From contig OY282376.1 of the NCBI GenBank assembly GCA_958295845.1, forward strand, positions 5,221,022-5,285,021: DNA of 64,000 nucleotides, written 5' to 3'. Made by a program: the position numbers and the translations under genes. The notes beneath the pieces are model-generated. The model was not told the origin of the DNA. It saw only the letters and a list, made by a program, of their open reading frames with translations, and did no database searches. The number at the start of each line of letters is the position of its first letter. Position 1 is the stretch's first letter. This stretch comes from Caldilineaceae bacterium. GTDB taxonomy: Bacteria > Chloroflexota > Anaerolineae > Caldilineales > Caldilineaceae. Below are positions 10,135-19,281 of the stretch, piece by piece.

Positions 10135-12513
10135 TCATCCAGTTCGCCTACGGAACGAAACCCACAGCAGGCCGAGCGCGATGCCGATGCCGACGCCGCC
10201 GACCACCGGCCAGGTTGCGCTGCCCCCGGGTACGGTGGTTGCGGCGAGTGCCGTCGTTGCGGGCACACTTTCGACCGCGACCTGGTGCGAAGCAGGCGTC
10301 AGGCCGGCTTGGGATGCTGTTCCGTTCAACTGATCCAGCTTCTCATCCAAGGCATCCAGCTTCTCTTCCAGCGCCTGGACATTGTCGAAGCCGAATTCCA
10401 TATAGAATGAAGTGGAGGCGAAGTTGCCCGATTCGTCGACCAACGTCACCCTGTGGGCGCCTTCACCGGAGATGGGAACGAAGATCTGCTGTGTATAGCG
10501 CCCGAGCTTGTCGGTGCGGCCGGATGCGGCGTTGGCGCCGCCGACAAGCAGGTAGATATCCATATCCGATTGGAAGCCATGCCCCTGGACGGTGATGGTC
10601 TCGCCGGCAGCCCCGACGTCGGGGCTGATGAAGATTTCGGGGCGGGCGATGGCGCGCTGGCGGCTGAAACCGATCTTCTGGTTGGGCGGGCCAAACTCGC
10701 CGAGGCGGGTATCGGCCCATACCAGATAGGCGTCGTTCTCGCTGGCGGCGATAGAGAAGTAGTCGCCCAGGAAGAGCCCTCTGGGGAAGCCTTTATTGGG
10801 ATTGGAGGGGAAGTCGGTCACGCGCGTGTCGCCTACTTTGAGGTCAAGCTCTTCGAGTTCAAAGCCCCAGTTCTCGCCCTGATCTTCGGAACGGGTGTAG
10901 TAGATATGGTAACGGGTCTGGACGGGGTCGTCGCGCATATCACCCCACATGATGTGGATGACGCCATCGGGGCCGACGTCCATGGCCGGGAAAAACTGAA
11001 CGGCGTCGGTCTCGTCGGTGTTGATGCGTACGGGCCGCGACCAGCGGTCTCCGCCGTTGAGTGAACGGATGAAGTAAACGTCGCCTTCATCGAGCGGATT
11101 TTCGGCCGGCAGCGCGACATAGGCTACATAGAGTTCATCTTCAGGCCCCACCGATACTTTGGGGAAGGCGGACGCCCAGTAGCGGAAGTAGGCGTTACGG
11201 GGTCGGAACCCGGGCTCGAGGAAACGGGCGATACGCTTGGGGTCGCCAAAGGTTTCGCCGCCATCGTCAGACTTGGACATATAGAATTCGGCGAGGCCCT
11301 TCATGCTCTCGTCGTCGGTGCTGTCGATCCAGGTCACATAGAGAGTGCCCTTGGAATCGACGACGGGAACGGGTCCCTGCACGACACGCTTGGTGCCGAT
11401 GGCGTTCGATTGGCCTTCGGTATCGTCGATCTCGCCGTAGGTGCGCTTCACGGTCGGGCCGACCGGGGCAGGATCGGACCAGGTCAGACCCTGGTCGAGC
11501 GAGTAGCTCAGCATCGGCGTGGTCTGCACTTCCGGCGCGCCGAGGGTGGGGAGCTCGCCGATGTAGAGGATGTCGTAGATGGTGTTAAATTCGACAAATG
11601 TGACGTAGACCACGGTCTGGTCTTCGATCGTGGGGTGGGGGCCTGTGGTCAGCCAGGGCTTGTCGAGGAAGCTGAGGCTCACCGTGCCGCGTATGCGTCC
11701 GGTGGGGTCGAGCACGGCGTCGGATTCGACGTCGCTGCGGGCGCTGTCGACGGGCTCCTCCCAGACGAAGCCACCGTCTTTCGACGTTGAGACGGCGATG
11801 GAGGAGACGAGGGCAAAGCCGGTGGCATTGCCGACGGAGTACTCCTTGACGCCGATAGAGATCGAAGCCATGTAGACGTTGCCGTCTTTATCGAACTCTA
11901 CCACGGGGTCGCCGCCGGAGACGCGATCTTTGCGCAGGTATTTAATCTGCTGGGGCCCTTCCCAGTTCACGCCGCCATCGATGCTGACGTAGGCAGAGTT
12001 GTTGGGGAAGTTGTAATCGATCAGGCCCAAGACCAGGTGATCGGGATCATGCGGGTTGACGGCGATATCGGGCTCGGTCTGCAAGGGTGAGTTGCTGAAG
12101 TCCCGGGTCACGAGCAGGTCGCGGCTGAAGGCGGGCGCCGGATCGCGGTAGGGCACGAGGATACCCGGCCCCACTGACTGCAGCAGGGGCGTATTTGTTC
12201 CGCTGCCGGGCAGGCTGTCCAGATTCTGACGGTCGAGCGTGTTCCAGCCGGGGCGGTCGATGAAGGCCCGGTTGTCCACACCCTGAGCCATGAGCCATGC
12301 AGGCCCGGATAGCACATCCTGGATTGGACTCATGGCATCCTGGATATCGGCCGGATTCTTGCTGATCTTGCCGCGTGTCGGCAGTTGCGGCACCGGCATT
12401 TGGGCGGCTGCGGGCAGCGGCATCGTCAGCAGGACGATCAAGATAAGTAGGGGAACTCGAAGGCCCAGGCGGAGGCGGTTGCCGGGTCGTCGGAACTTGT
12501 GCAGTCTCTCCAT
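10135..12513 (-). CDS. Membrane-anchored sialidase-fold (BNR/Asp-box) protein inside the peptide operon
   Basis: 792 residues. The ATG at 12513 follows AAGGAGAT at good spacing. There is a signal segment at about 16-38. The body carries repeated Asp-box-like turns: SIDGGVNW, SKDGGFVW, SLDQGLTW, SDDGGETF, SLNGGDRW and SEDQGENW, typical of six-bladed sialidase-type propellers. It is followed by a small beta domain resembling IPT/TIG (about 610-700, containing GETITVQGHGF), a short coiled coil (LEEKLDALDEKLDQL) and a C-terminal membrane helix ending FRRRTG. I cannot assign sialidase catalytic residues, so it may bind rather than cut. Its place between the ATPase and the binding protein suggests an accessory surface role in nutrient capture; that is inference. 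Confidence 0.8.
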   Translation of the reverse strand: MERLHKFRRPGNRLRLGLRVPLLILIVLLTMPLPAAAQMPVPQLPTRGKISKNPADIQDAMSPIQDVLSGPAWLMAQGVDNRAFIDRPGWNTLDRQNLDSLPGSGTNTPLLQSVGPGILVPYRDPAPAFSRDLLVTRDFSNSPLQTEPDIAVNPHDPDHLVLGLIDYNFPNNSAYVSIDGGVNWEGPQQIKYLRKDRVSGGDPVVEFDKDGNVYMASISIGVKEYSVGNATGFALVSSIAVSTSKDGGFVWEEPVDSARSDVESDAVLDPTGRIRGTVSLSFLDKPWLTTGPHPTIEDQTVVYVTFVEFNTIYDILYIGELPTLGAPEVQTTPMLSYSLDQGLTWSDPAPVGPTVKRTYGEIDDTEGQSNAIGTKRVVQGPVPVVDSKGTLYVTWIDSTDDESMKGLAEFYMSKSDDGGETFGDPKRIARFLEPGFRPRNAYFRYWASAFPKVSVGPEDELYVAYVALPAENPLDEGDVYFIRSLNGGDRWSRPVRINTDETDAVQFFPAMDVGPDGVIHIMWGDMRDDPVQTRYHIYYTRSEDQGENWGFELEELDLKVGDTRVTDFPSNPNKGFPRGLFLGDYFSIAASENDAYLVWADTRLGEFGPPNQKIGFSRQRAIARPEIFISPDVGAAGETITVQGHGFQSDMDIYLLVGGANAASGRTDKLGRYTQQIFVPISGEGAHRVTLVDESGNFASTSFYMEFGFDNVQALEEKLDALDEKLDQLNGTASQAGLTPASHQVAVESVPATTALAATTVPGGSATWPVVGGVGIGIALGLLWVSFRRRTG

Positions 12514-12733
12514 GGGATACAGATCTCCTTATGTATTACGTTAAACGCCAGCGACTCAGCCGCCGGCGATCCTTTCTCCGGAGCACCTGTCCGCGGATGC
12601 CGCGGCCGTCTTCGGACACTTTGCGGCGGCGGTACAGGTGGGCGAAGGATTGACCGTTTTGGTAACGGTCAGCCTGAATTAGGATTTCAAGGGTACGGGC
12701 ACCAAATGATATTATAATAGCCGATTCGCATTC
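12514..12733 (-). promoter_or_regulatory. Structured leader between oppF-like gene and sialidase-fold gene
   Basis: 220 bases without a gene. ATCCTT (12569-12574) pairs with AAGGAT (12645-12650) and CACCTGT (12584-12590) with ACAGGTG (12634-12640), enclosing a GC-rich core. A second perfect inverted repeat is GACCGTT (12652-12658) with AACGGTC (12664-12670). On the - strand a weak promoter may exist (TTGAGA, 15-base spacer, TATAAT around 12708-12735). It may be an attenuator, an internal promoter with operator, or an mRNA stabiliser. Confidence 0.45.
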
Positions 12734-13759
12734 TCAATTTTGGTAGGCGTCACTCCCTTCATGCAAAAAACAGGCTACAAAGTGATTCGGCTCGACTTCA
12801 AGGAGTCGCGGCGTTGTCAGTTCACACCGGCCGGACATGAAGGAAGCGCAGCGGGGGTGAAAGGAACACCCGCTTGGCGCATTGACGGGACTGGGCGGTT
12901 CGCCCGGGAGGCTGGGCCGTTGGTGCAGCCGGTTGGCCGGGTCCGGCTCGGGCACGGCCGCGATGAGAGCCTGGGTATATGGGTGCATGGGATTGCGCAC
13001 CACATCGGCTGCCTCTCCCATTTCGACGACGCAGCCCAGATACATGACGACGATCCGCTGGGCAAAATGGCGGGCCGTGGCGATGTCGTGGGTGATGTAC
13101 AGGAAAGCGATGTTGAACCGCTCCTGCAGCTCGCGCAGCAGTGCCAGCAGTTCTGCCCGGCTGGACGCGTCGACCATGGAGACCGGCTCGTCGGCAACGA
13201 TGAACTGTGGCTGCAGGACGAGCGCGCGTGCAATGCTGAGCCGCTGTCGTTGACCCCCGGACAGCAGGTCGGGGTACTTGCCGGCGATCTCCTGGGGCGG
13301 GCGTAGACGCACATCGTGCAGGGCCTGAAACACTCGCTCTCGCCGCTCGCTGTCGCTGCCGATACCATGGATCACCAGTGGTTCGGCCACGCTTTCGTAA
13401 GCCGTCATAAAGGGATCGATGCTTGCGAACGGATCCTGGAAGATGGCGGCAGCCCGGCGGCGAAACGCTTTTTGTTCCTTCTGTGATAAGGCGGTTATTG
13501 CTGTATTGTCAAAGCGGACATTGCCATCGGTAACCCTGATGAGGCCCAGCGCGGCCCGTCCCAAGGTGGTCTTGCCGCTGCCGGACTCACCGACGACAGC
13601 GACGACTTCGCCTGCCCCGATGTTCAGTGTTACGCCGTCTACAGCATGGACTGACTCGCTGCCAAAGAGACCTTTGCGAACGCTGAAATGAACTTTGACA
13701 TCGTGGAGTTGAACCAGCGGCTGGGACGAATGTTTTTGGGGACGGGTTTCCATTGCCAT
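12734..13759 (-). CDS. Oligopeptide ABC transporter ATP-binding protein (OppF/DppF-like)
   Basis: 341-residue ATPase, the partner of the OppD-like protein and first gene of the operon. Motifs in order: Walker A GESGSGKTT, signature LSGGQRQR, Walker B FIVADEP followed by SMVD, switch ITHD, and the C-terminal oligo_HPY-type GCSFHPRC. I use the ATG at 13759 because a good promoter (13799-13827) places the transcript start near 13790, which excludes the TTG at 13819; an ATG at 13753 is equally possible, and neither has a clear ribosome site. Splitting the two ATPases to opposite ends of one operon is unusual, since oppD and oppF are normally adjacent. Confidence 0.92.
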   Translation of the reverse strand: MAMETRPQKHSSQPLVQLHDVKVHFSVRKGLFGSESVHAVDGVTLNIGAGEVVAVVGESGSGKTTLGRAALGLIRVTDGNVRFDNTAITALSQKEQKAFRRRAAAIFQDPFASIDPFMTAYESVAEPLVIHGIGSDSERRERVFQALHDVRLRPPQEIAGKYPDLLSGGQRQRLSIARALVLQPQFIVADEPVSMVDASSRAELLALLRELQERFNIAFLYITHDIATARHFAQRIVVMYLGCVVEMGEAADVVRNPMHPYTQALIAAVPEPDPANRLHQRPSLPGEPPSPVNAPSGCSFHPRCASFMSGRCELTTPRLLEVEPNHFVACFLHEGSDAYQN

Positions 13760-13798
13760 TTTCAACAGAAATATTCGCCATGATGCGACATGTCCTTG

Positions 13799-13827
13799 AG
13801 TATACTCATCCGCTGTCAAGTGCGCAA
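13799..13827 (-). promoter_or_regulatory. Sigma-70-type promoter of the peptide transporter operon
   Basis: Reading the - strand: TTGCGC (13827-13822), a 17-base spacer, TATACT (13804-13799). It is placed about 40 bases before the oppF-like ATG. Confidence 0.55.
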
Positions 13828-13962
13828 AGATACGGGCAGCATCCGGCCCGCAAGAGCCTTGCCCTGTCGAATGTCGATGAGTGAGTGAAGGGGAGTAGAG
13901 AGCGAGAGCAGGTGCTCATTGCTCACGTTTTCGTATCCCCTCCTTAGATGGGAGGATCCCCG

Positions 13963-16203
13963 ATGAATGACCATGATCGAATGCCGCGAAACAGTGCGGT
14001 TCTCTTGCTGCTGGCCGTGCTTGCTCTGATTCTGGCAGCTTGCCAACCGCCGGCCGGTCAACCCCGGGCAGCGACGCGAGCAGCGCCTGCGGCTTCGACG
14101 CCCACACGTACAACGACGCCCATCGTCATTCCGACGCAATCGCCGGGGCCGACGCCTACGGCGACGCCGGAGCCGCTGGCCGAGCCTGATCGAAACCTGG
14201 CGGAGTCACTGAGCGCCAAGGGGGAGTCGCTGTTTGGCACCAGCGACCTGACCGGCGCGGAAGCGGCCTATATCGATGCGATTGCGGCCGACCCCAGTTA
14301 TCTGCCCGCGCTTCTGGGCCTGACCGACGTCTACCTTTACCAGTCGCAGTACTGGCAACAGGCGCTGAGATCGGCCGAGAGCGCGACGGTGCTGGCGCCT
14401 GAGGACAGCACCGCCATCGCATACCTGGCGTGGGCAAAGCAAGGTGCGCACCATTTTGACGAGGCGAGGGAGTTGGGACTGCGAGCGGTAGAGTTGGACG
14501 GCGAAAACCCGACCGCGCACACGGCTCTGGCCGACATTCTTGTCAGCATGTATGAGGTTGACAGGGCCTATGAACACGCCCAGACCGCGGTGCGTCTGGA
14601 TCCGGATTCGGCGGCGGGATGGGCGACGCTGGGATCGATCGCGTTCCAGATGCACGATTGGGACAGGGCGGGAGAGGCGTACGAGCGGGCGCTGGAACTG
14701 GAGCCGGAATTCTTTGCGTGGCATATCATCAACGCCCGTCATGAGTTTAACGTGTATGGTGATATCTATGCGGCGCGGTCGATTGCGAAACGCGCGACTG
14801 AGCTTGTGGCGGACCATGCCTCGACTCTCTTCTTTGAGGCCGATATGGCGGCGGAAGAAGGCGACTGGGAGACGAGTGAGGCGAAGTGTATGCGGACGAT
14901 CACGCTGGACCAGCCGCATACGCCGTTCCCGGATGCGTACAGCTGCATGGCGCTGATGTTGCTGCAGCAGGAACGGAATGCCGAGACGGCGGCGTATCAG
15001 GCGCTGGCGGAGGAGCGGGCTACGGTACACCGGCGGGACGTGACGCTGATCCGGATGCGGCTGCTCAATGATCAGGATCTTTGCTCCGATTCGCGGGCGC
15101 TGGCCGAGGACTGGCTGGAAGCGCGGCCCTACAGTATTTCGGCGATGCGGATGGTGGGCGTGAGCTATCTTTGTGAGAGAGATTTCACAACGGCAGCCAC
15201 ATATTTCCGAAAAACGCTGGACGCGCTGCCGCATTCGGTGAGCGATGCGCGGCTGCTGGCAATCGCCTATGCCCGCGATGAGAAGGCGCTGGAGGCACGG
15301 GCGGCATTGAATGAGGTCCGGGCGTTCTCGATCGATGATCCACTCTATTACCAGGCGCTGTATGAGACACATCTGATGCTGGGCGAGGTGGAGGAGGCGG
15401 TGACTGCGGCCCAACGGTGGGACGTGCTGCGGCCGGAGAGCCTGGATGCGCGCGAGAGCCTGGCCTTTGTGCAGCTGTACGAGGGCAATGTAGAGGCGGC
15501 GCAGAGTATTGCCCAGGACGCGTTGGAACGGGGCGCACGCACGTCGACGGTGTTGGCGGTGCTGGGCGAGACCTATACACGCATGGGTGAATTCGATAAG
15601 GCGCAGCCGCTGTTGGAAGAGGCCTTGGAACTGAACAGCGATCACATCGTGGCGCGTCAGGCGCTGGCGCTGCTGTTTCTTGCGCAGGTGCGATGCGGGG
15701 AGGCGGAACCACACCTGAACTGGCTGATTGGTGAGGCCGATAGTGAAGAAGAGAAGGAAGATCTGGCGGGCGTTTTAGATCGCTGCCAGGAGAGGGCGGC
15801 GCAGCCTACGCCGGACCCATCGATGCAGCTTGAAAACGCTGAGGCCATTTCCACTGCGGTAGCGATTCTGCAGGAGGCGGACGTAGAGATCCGCTATCTG
15901 GACGTGGAGGAGAATGAAGAGGGGCAGCGGACGCTGGTGGTGGCCTATGCCGTTGATTTAGCGGTTGACGGGGAGGCGTACGCCGACCTGGAACGTCAAC
16001 TGATCTTTGAGCTGTCACGCATCCTGCCCCGCATGACCTCCGAACCGGACGGCCTTGTGGTCGTCGCCGGTACATTCAACAGGACAACTTCCGCGACCTT
16101 GGTGGCGACGAGGGCGGCGGAGGTGTGGCTCCAGGGTCAATTGACCGATGAGGAATTTGAGGACACCTGGCGACGCCAGGTGGTAGAAGCCACTGACGGG
16201 TAG
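13963..16203 (+). CDS. TPR-repeat lipoprotein
   Basis: 746 residues. The ATG at 13963 is chosen because GGAGG lies seven bases upstream; an earlier ATG at 13948 would place that site inside the gene. Lipoprotein signal with lipobox LAAC (Cys 27), then a Thr/Pro/Ala-rich tether (about 30-75). From about 80 to 615 there are tandem 34-residue TPR-like helices, with units such as AEAAYIDAIAADPSYLPAL and DRAGEAYERALELEPE. The last ~120 residues form a separate mixed alpha/beta region. It probably stands outside the membrane as a protein-protein scaffold. It is transcribed divergently from the peptide operon across a 200-base gap, so the two may be co-regulated. No specific partner can be named. 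Confidence 0.85.
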   Translation: MNDHDRMPRNSAVLLLLAVLALILAACQPPAGQPRAATRAAPAASTPTRTTTPIVIPTQSPGPTPTATPEPLAEPDRNLAESLSAKGESLFGTSDLTGAEAAYIDAIAADPSYLPALLGLTDVYLYQSQYWQQALRSAESATVLAPEDSTAIAYLAWAKQGAHHFDEARELGLRAVELDGENPTAHTALADILVSMYEVDRAYEHAQTAVRLDPDSAAGWATLGSIAFQMHDWDRAGEAYERALELEPEFFAWHIINARHEFNVYGDIYAARSIAKRATELVADHASTLFFEADMAAEEGDWETSEAKCMRTITLDQPHTPFPDAYSCMALMLLQQERNAETAAYQALAEERATVHRRDVTLIRMRLLNDQDLCSDSRALAEDWLEARPYSISAMRMVGVSYLCERDFTTAATYFRKTLDALPHSVSDARLLAIAYARDEKALEARAALNEVRAFSIDDPLYYQALYETHLMLGEVEEAVTAAQRWDVLRPESLDARESLAFVQLYEGNVEAAQSIAQDALERGARTSTVLAVLGETYTRMGEFDKAQPLLEEALELNSDHIVARQALALLFLAQVRCGEAEPHLNWLIGEADSEEEKEDLAGVLDRCQERAAQPTPDPSMQLENAEAISTAVAILQEADVEIRYLDVEENEEGQRTLVVAYAVDLAVDGEAYADLERQLIFELSRILPRMTSEPDGLVVVAGTFNRTTSATLVATRAAEVWLQGQLTDEEFEDTWRRQVVEATDG

Positions 16204-16210
16204 AAGTAAC

Positions 16211-16248
16211 GGCGAGTTGCCGGCAGCTGCGGCCGTCGGCAACTCGCC
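16211..16248. terminator. Hairpin between convergent genes
   Basis: Perfect 12-bp stem GGCGAGTTGCCG (16211-16222) with CGGCAACTCGCC (16237-16248). It lies between the TPR gene stop and the stop of the convergent DapA-family gene. There is no strong T-tract, so termination efficiency is uncertain. Confidence 0.65.
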
Positions 16249-16311
16249 ATCAGTCAATCTCCACAGAAGTTACTGACCACGCCAATTTTCTACCACTTCA
16301 GCCATTAATCT

Positions 16312-17211
16312 CTACAATTTTTGACCACTGCAGTCGAGGCCGAGGGCAACGACCTTGTCGGCCAGTTTGGCGCGCTCTGCGGCGGTAAGGGGTTCGCCGG
16401 GCAGGCGCGGGTCGCCGCAGTCGATACCGAGACGTTGGCCGAGTACTGCCTTGATGGTGCCGTGGAATTTGGAGGTCACACTCAGCGCTTCGGCGGCGGT
16501 GGATGCCTTCTCCTGGGCTTTGCGGGCTGCGGGGATGTCGCCGGCCTCGTAGGCGCGCCAGATGTTGACCCAGAGTTCGGGGGCCATGTTGGGCGGGCCG
16601 TCGACGCAGCCGGTGGCGCCAATCAGAAGGGCAGGCAGGAAGAGGCGACAGTTTCCGATCAGGCAGGAGAGACCCATTTCGGCGAAGGACTTGACGTAGG
16701 GGATGTAGGGCGCGGAATGTTTGAGCCCGGCCAGCTGGGGCACGCGCTCCTGAATCTTGGCCATGAGATCGGGCGTAATTTCGACCCCGGTGGCGCTGGG
16801 GAGGTTGTAGACAAAGAAGGGAAGATCGGCGGCGGCGGCGACGACGCGATAGTGTTCGACGATGCCTTTGTCGCTCTGGCCGTAGAAGAAGGGCGGGACG
16901 CAGCAGATGGCTTCGACGCCGGCCCTGGCCGCGTGTTCGGCGAGGCGGGCGGAGCGGGCGGTGGTGGGAGCGCCGACGTGCATGATGTTGGCAGTGCGCC
17001 CCTGATTCTGGTCGGAGGCGATCTCGGCGATGCGGCAGTTTTCGGCGTCGTCGAGGAGGACGCTTTCGCCCGTGCCGCCGGCCACCCAGAAACCGTGTAC
17101 GCCGGCCTGGATGTTGAACTCCATTACCTGGCGAAAGGCGTCCTCGTTGAGGCGGCCCTCAGCGGTCATCGGCGTGATGATGGCCGGGAAAATCCCATTG
17201 AAGCTTTTCAT
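16312..17211 (-). CDS. DapA/N-acetylneuraminate lyase family aldolase
   Basis: 299-residue TIM-barrel class I aldolase or dehydratase. Family marks: the GGTGES carboxylate-binding turn (45-50), the catalytic Tyr in VYNLPSATG (Tyr135) and the Schiff-base Lys in GLKHS (Lys164), with the spacing of N-acetylneuraminate lyase and dihydrodipicolinate synthase. Substrate cannot be fixed from sequence. The family includes sialic acid lyase, KDG/KDPG-type and 5-keto-4-deoxyglucarate enzymes. The neighbouring enolase-superfamily gene argues for sugar-acid breakdown rather than lysine synthesis. It lies 124 bases after that gene on the same strand, possibly in one operon. No strong ribosome site; GAGAG precedes the ATG. 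Confidence 0.88.
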   Translation of the reverse strand: MKSFNGIFPAIITPMTAEGRLNEDAFRQVMEFNIQAGVHGFWVAGGTGESVLLDDAENCRIAEIASDQNQGRTANIMHVGAPTTARSARLAEHAARAGVEAICCVPPFFYGQSDKGIVEHYRVVAAAADLPFFVYNLPSATGVEITPDLMAKIQERVPQLAGLKHSAPYIPYVKSFAEMGLSCLIGNCRLFLPALLIGATGCVDGPPNMAPELWVNIWRAYEAGDIPAARKAQEKASTAAEALSVTSKFHGTIKAVLGQRLGIDCGDPRLPGEPLTAAERAKLADKVVALGLDCSGQKL

Positions 17212-17335
17212 GTGACACTCTCTTGTGGCTGTGACGGAGTCTTGGAGCCGTCATTATCGCACGGATAGGTGTAGGTGTCGATAGCGCAGAAATGGGGCGG
17301 GGGTGATTGGGGCGGGGGGTTGGCGGCGCGTATGG

Positions 17336-18457
17336 CTAGGCCTTCAGCCGCGCGTCCCGCAGCCGATCGGCGTCGATTTCTGCGTGGGCCAGAGCGCTCA
17401 CGTCCAGATAGCCGTCGCGGAGCGCGGGCGGCCGGGTTAGCAGATCTTCCTGCAGCTTGAGGAAAAAGCTCAACTCGCACGGCAGGTCGATCCCGGGTCT
17501 GGCGGCAAAGAGCGCGGCGAGCACAGTGCCCCAGCCGGTGCTGGCCTGGGAACCGACCATGACGGCCTTGCCGCCAACCAGGGCCTGGTTGAGCATGTGC
17601 GCCGATTCGGTGAAGCCGGTGCGGGCGGTCTTGATGTTGAGGATGTGGAAGGTGTCCATGCTCAGCTCCCGGCGCAGGTCGCGGGCGCTGAAGACGCTGT
17701 CATCGGCGATGAGCCGGGGGAGGGCGGAGTTGCCTGCGCGCGCGCAGGCTTTACGCACCGCGGCGCGGGCCAGGATCAGCTCCACAGGCAGCGGTTCCTC
17801 GCAGTAGAGGACGTTGAGCTCGGCCATCTGTTGCAGGCGCTGGCGCACGTTCTGCGGCTGGAAACATTCGTTGGCGTCGACGTAGAGATCGACATGATCC
17901 CCGAACTGCTGGCGCAGGATTTGCAGACGTTGCAGGTCCGCGGCCCAGTCCTTCCCGACCTTCACCTTCAACACGCGCACGCCCTGGGCGACAATCCGTT
18001 CGGCCTCAGCGAGGCTGTCATCGATTTCGCCGAGGCCCAGTATATAGCTCACGCGTACCTGGGCGCTGCTGGCGCCCAGATGGTTGTAGAGGGTACGGTT
18101 GCGGCTGATAGCGAGGGCATGGTGGAGGGCCATATCGAGGGCGCCGCGGGCGGTCTGGTTGTTCTTGACCGTCTGCAGGCGTGCGTAGAGCTTGGAGAGA
18201 GTGGAGTCGTCGAGCATTTCGCCGACGAGGCGGGGCGCCAGCTCCTGGCGGACGACGGAGCAGATGCTGGATACGGTCTCCCCGTAGATGGTGGGCCGGG
18301 GCGGCGCTTCGCCCCAGCCTACGGCGCCGTCGTTCAGCCGCACCTGGATCAGGACGTGGCGAGCCTCTTGCATTTCGCTGGCCGCGCCCCAGCGCAGGGG
18401 TTCGCGGAGGGGAAGGCGGAAAGGGATCGGTTCGATGGATTCGATGGTTGTAGGCAT
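17336..18457 (-). CDS. Enolase-superfamily enzyme (mandelate racemase/muconate lactonizing type)
   Basis: 373 residues. An N-terminal capping domain precedes a barrel with the acid-base KVKVG motif (Lys164 and Lys166), metal ligands in DANECF (Asp194), CEEPLP (Glu220) and ADDS (Asp252), and a second catalytic lysine in NIKTARTG (Lys276). This two-lysine pattern belongs to the muconate-lactonizing subgroup, which includes dipeptide epimerases, o-succinylbenzoate synthases and cycloisomerases. Given the peptide importer upstream a dipeptide epimerase is conceivable; given the adjacent DapA-family lyase an acid-sugar or lactone role is also possible. It starts 14 bases after the P-loop gene stop, so they are co-transcribed. 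Confidence 0.88.
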   Translation of the reverse strand: MPTTIESIEPIPFRLPLREPLRWGAASEMQEARHVLIQVRLNDGAVGWGEAPPRPTIYGETVSSICSVVRQELAPRLVGEMLDDSTLSKLYARLQTVKNNQTARGALDMALHHALAISRNRTLYNHLGASSAQVRVSYILGLGEIDDSLAEAERIVAQGVRVLKVKVGKDWAADLQRLQILRQQFGDHVDLYVDANECFQPQNVRQRLQQMAELNVLYCEEPLPVELILARAAVRKACARAGNSALPRLIADDSVFSARDLRRELSMDTFHILNIKTARTGFTESAHMLNQALVGGKAVMVGSQASTGWGTVLAALFAARPGIDLPCELSFFLKLQEDLLTRPPALRDGYLDVSALAHAEIDADRLRDARLKA

Positions 18458-18471
18458 GGAAAGTCCGGCGT

Positions 18472-19281
18472 TCAGCTGGCCGCGAGCCGCTCCAGTTCTG
18501 CGGCCACTGCGTCGGGGGCGTGGGTGGTGGTATCGACGACGACGGTGCGGTCGGGGCAGGCGGCGCGCAGGATTTTGACGGCGGCGTGCGGATCGTAGTT
18601 GCGGCGCTCGGCGGCGACGATGGCGAGCTTGGCCGCGAGTTCGGCGCCGTCCACTTCGCCCCGGCTTACGAGCGCAGACAGGTGGTCCCGCTCCTGGCTT
18701 GTAAAGAGGTCGCGCCTCTCCGCCATCTCCTCCCAGCAGAAGCGGACGGCGGTGTTACCGTCCACCTGATCGAAGGAATCCTGGCGCTGCACCAGTCTTT
18801 CCACGCGCACAACATCGGGCGCGTTGAGAACGGCGAAGCGGGCCAGGGGGAGGTTCTGCGCGGCAAAGGTGACTTCGTCGGCGCCGCGCAGCCCGTCGAA
18901 AATGTGCAATGCGCCGGCGGCGGGCGTTGCAGCCTGCTCTTGCAGCACCAGGCGGCTGAAGGCGTGGGCAAGCCCACCGGGGTAGCGCTGCCGGTAGCGG
19001 CCCGTGTAGTCGAAGCGCTGCCGCCGGTCGGTCACCGCGGTGGGCGGGTCCCCGTCCCAACGCTGGACCGCCGGGATGACCAGAAGATCGGCCAGCTTGC
19101 GCCTGTTGGGCAGGAGCGAGACAGTGCCCATGCGGGTGCGCAGGGCATCGACGGTTGTGCTTTTGCCCACACCGGTCACACCGACGAGGATCAGTACCGG
19201 CATGTCGACGATGGCGACCCAGCCGGTGGGTGGGCGGCCAACGCCGAGACCGTCTGCCAGCAGTTCAAATTCAGCGCTCAT
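18472..19281 (-). CDS. P-loop NTPase/kinase-like protein of unknown substrate
   Basis: 269 residues from the ATG at 19281. A second ATG at 19203 would start the protein just before the P-loop (MPVLILVGVTGVGKSTT), which is where small kinases normally begin, so the shorter form (243 residues) is quite possible; neither start has a clear ribosome site. Beyond the Walker A there is a polar Arg-rich region (RRQRFDYTGRYRQRY), IFDGLRGADEV as a candidate Walker B, and an Arg-rich helical part. I do not recognise the exact family. It is the first gene of a likely three-gene unit with the enolase-superfamily and DapA-family genes, so a small-molecule kinase is a reasonable guess only. Confidence 0.65.
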   Translation of the reverse strand: MSAEFELLADGLGVGRPPTGWVAIVDMPVLILVGVTGVGKSTTVDALRTRMGTVSLLPNRRKLADLLVIPAVQRWDGDPPTAVTDRRQRFDYTGRYRQRYPGGLAHAFSRLVLQEQAATPAAGALHIFDGLRGADEVTFAAQNLPLARFAVLNAPDVVRVERLVQRQDSFDQVDGNTAVRFCWEEMAERRDLFTSQERDHLSALVSRGEVDGAELAAKLAIVAAERRNYDPHAAVKILRAACPDRTVVVDTTTHAPDAVAAELERLAAS

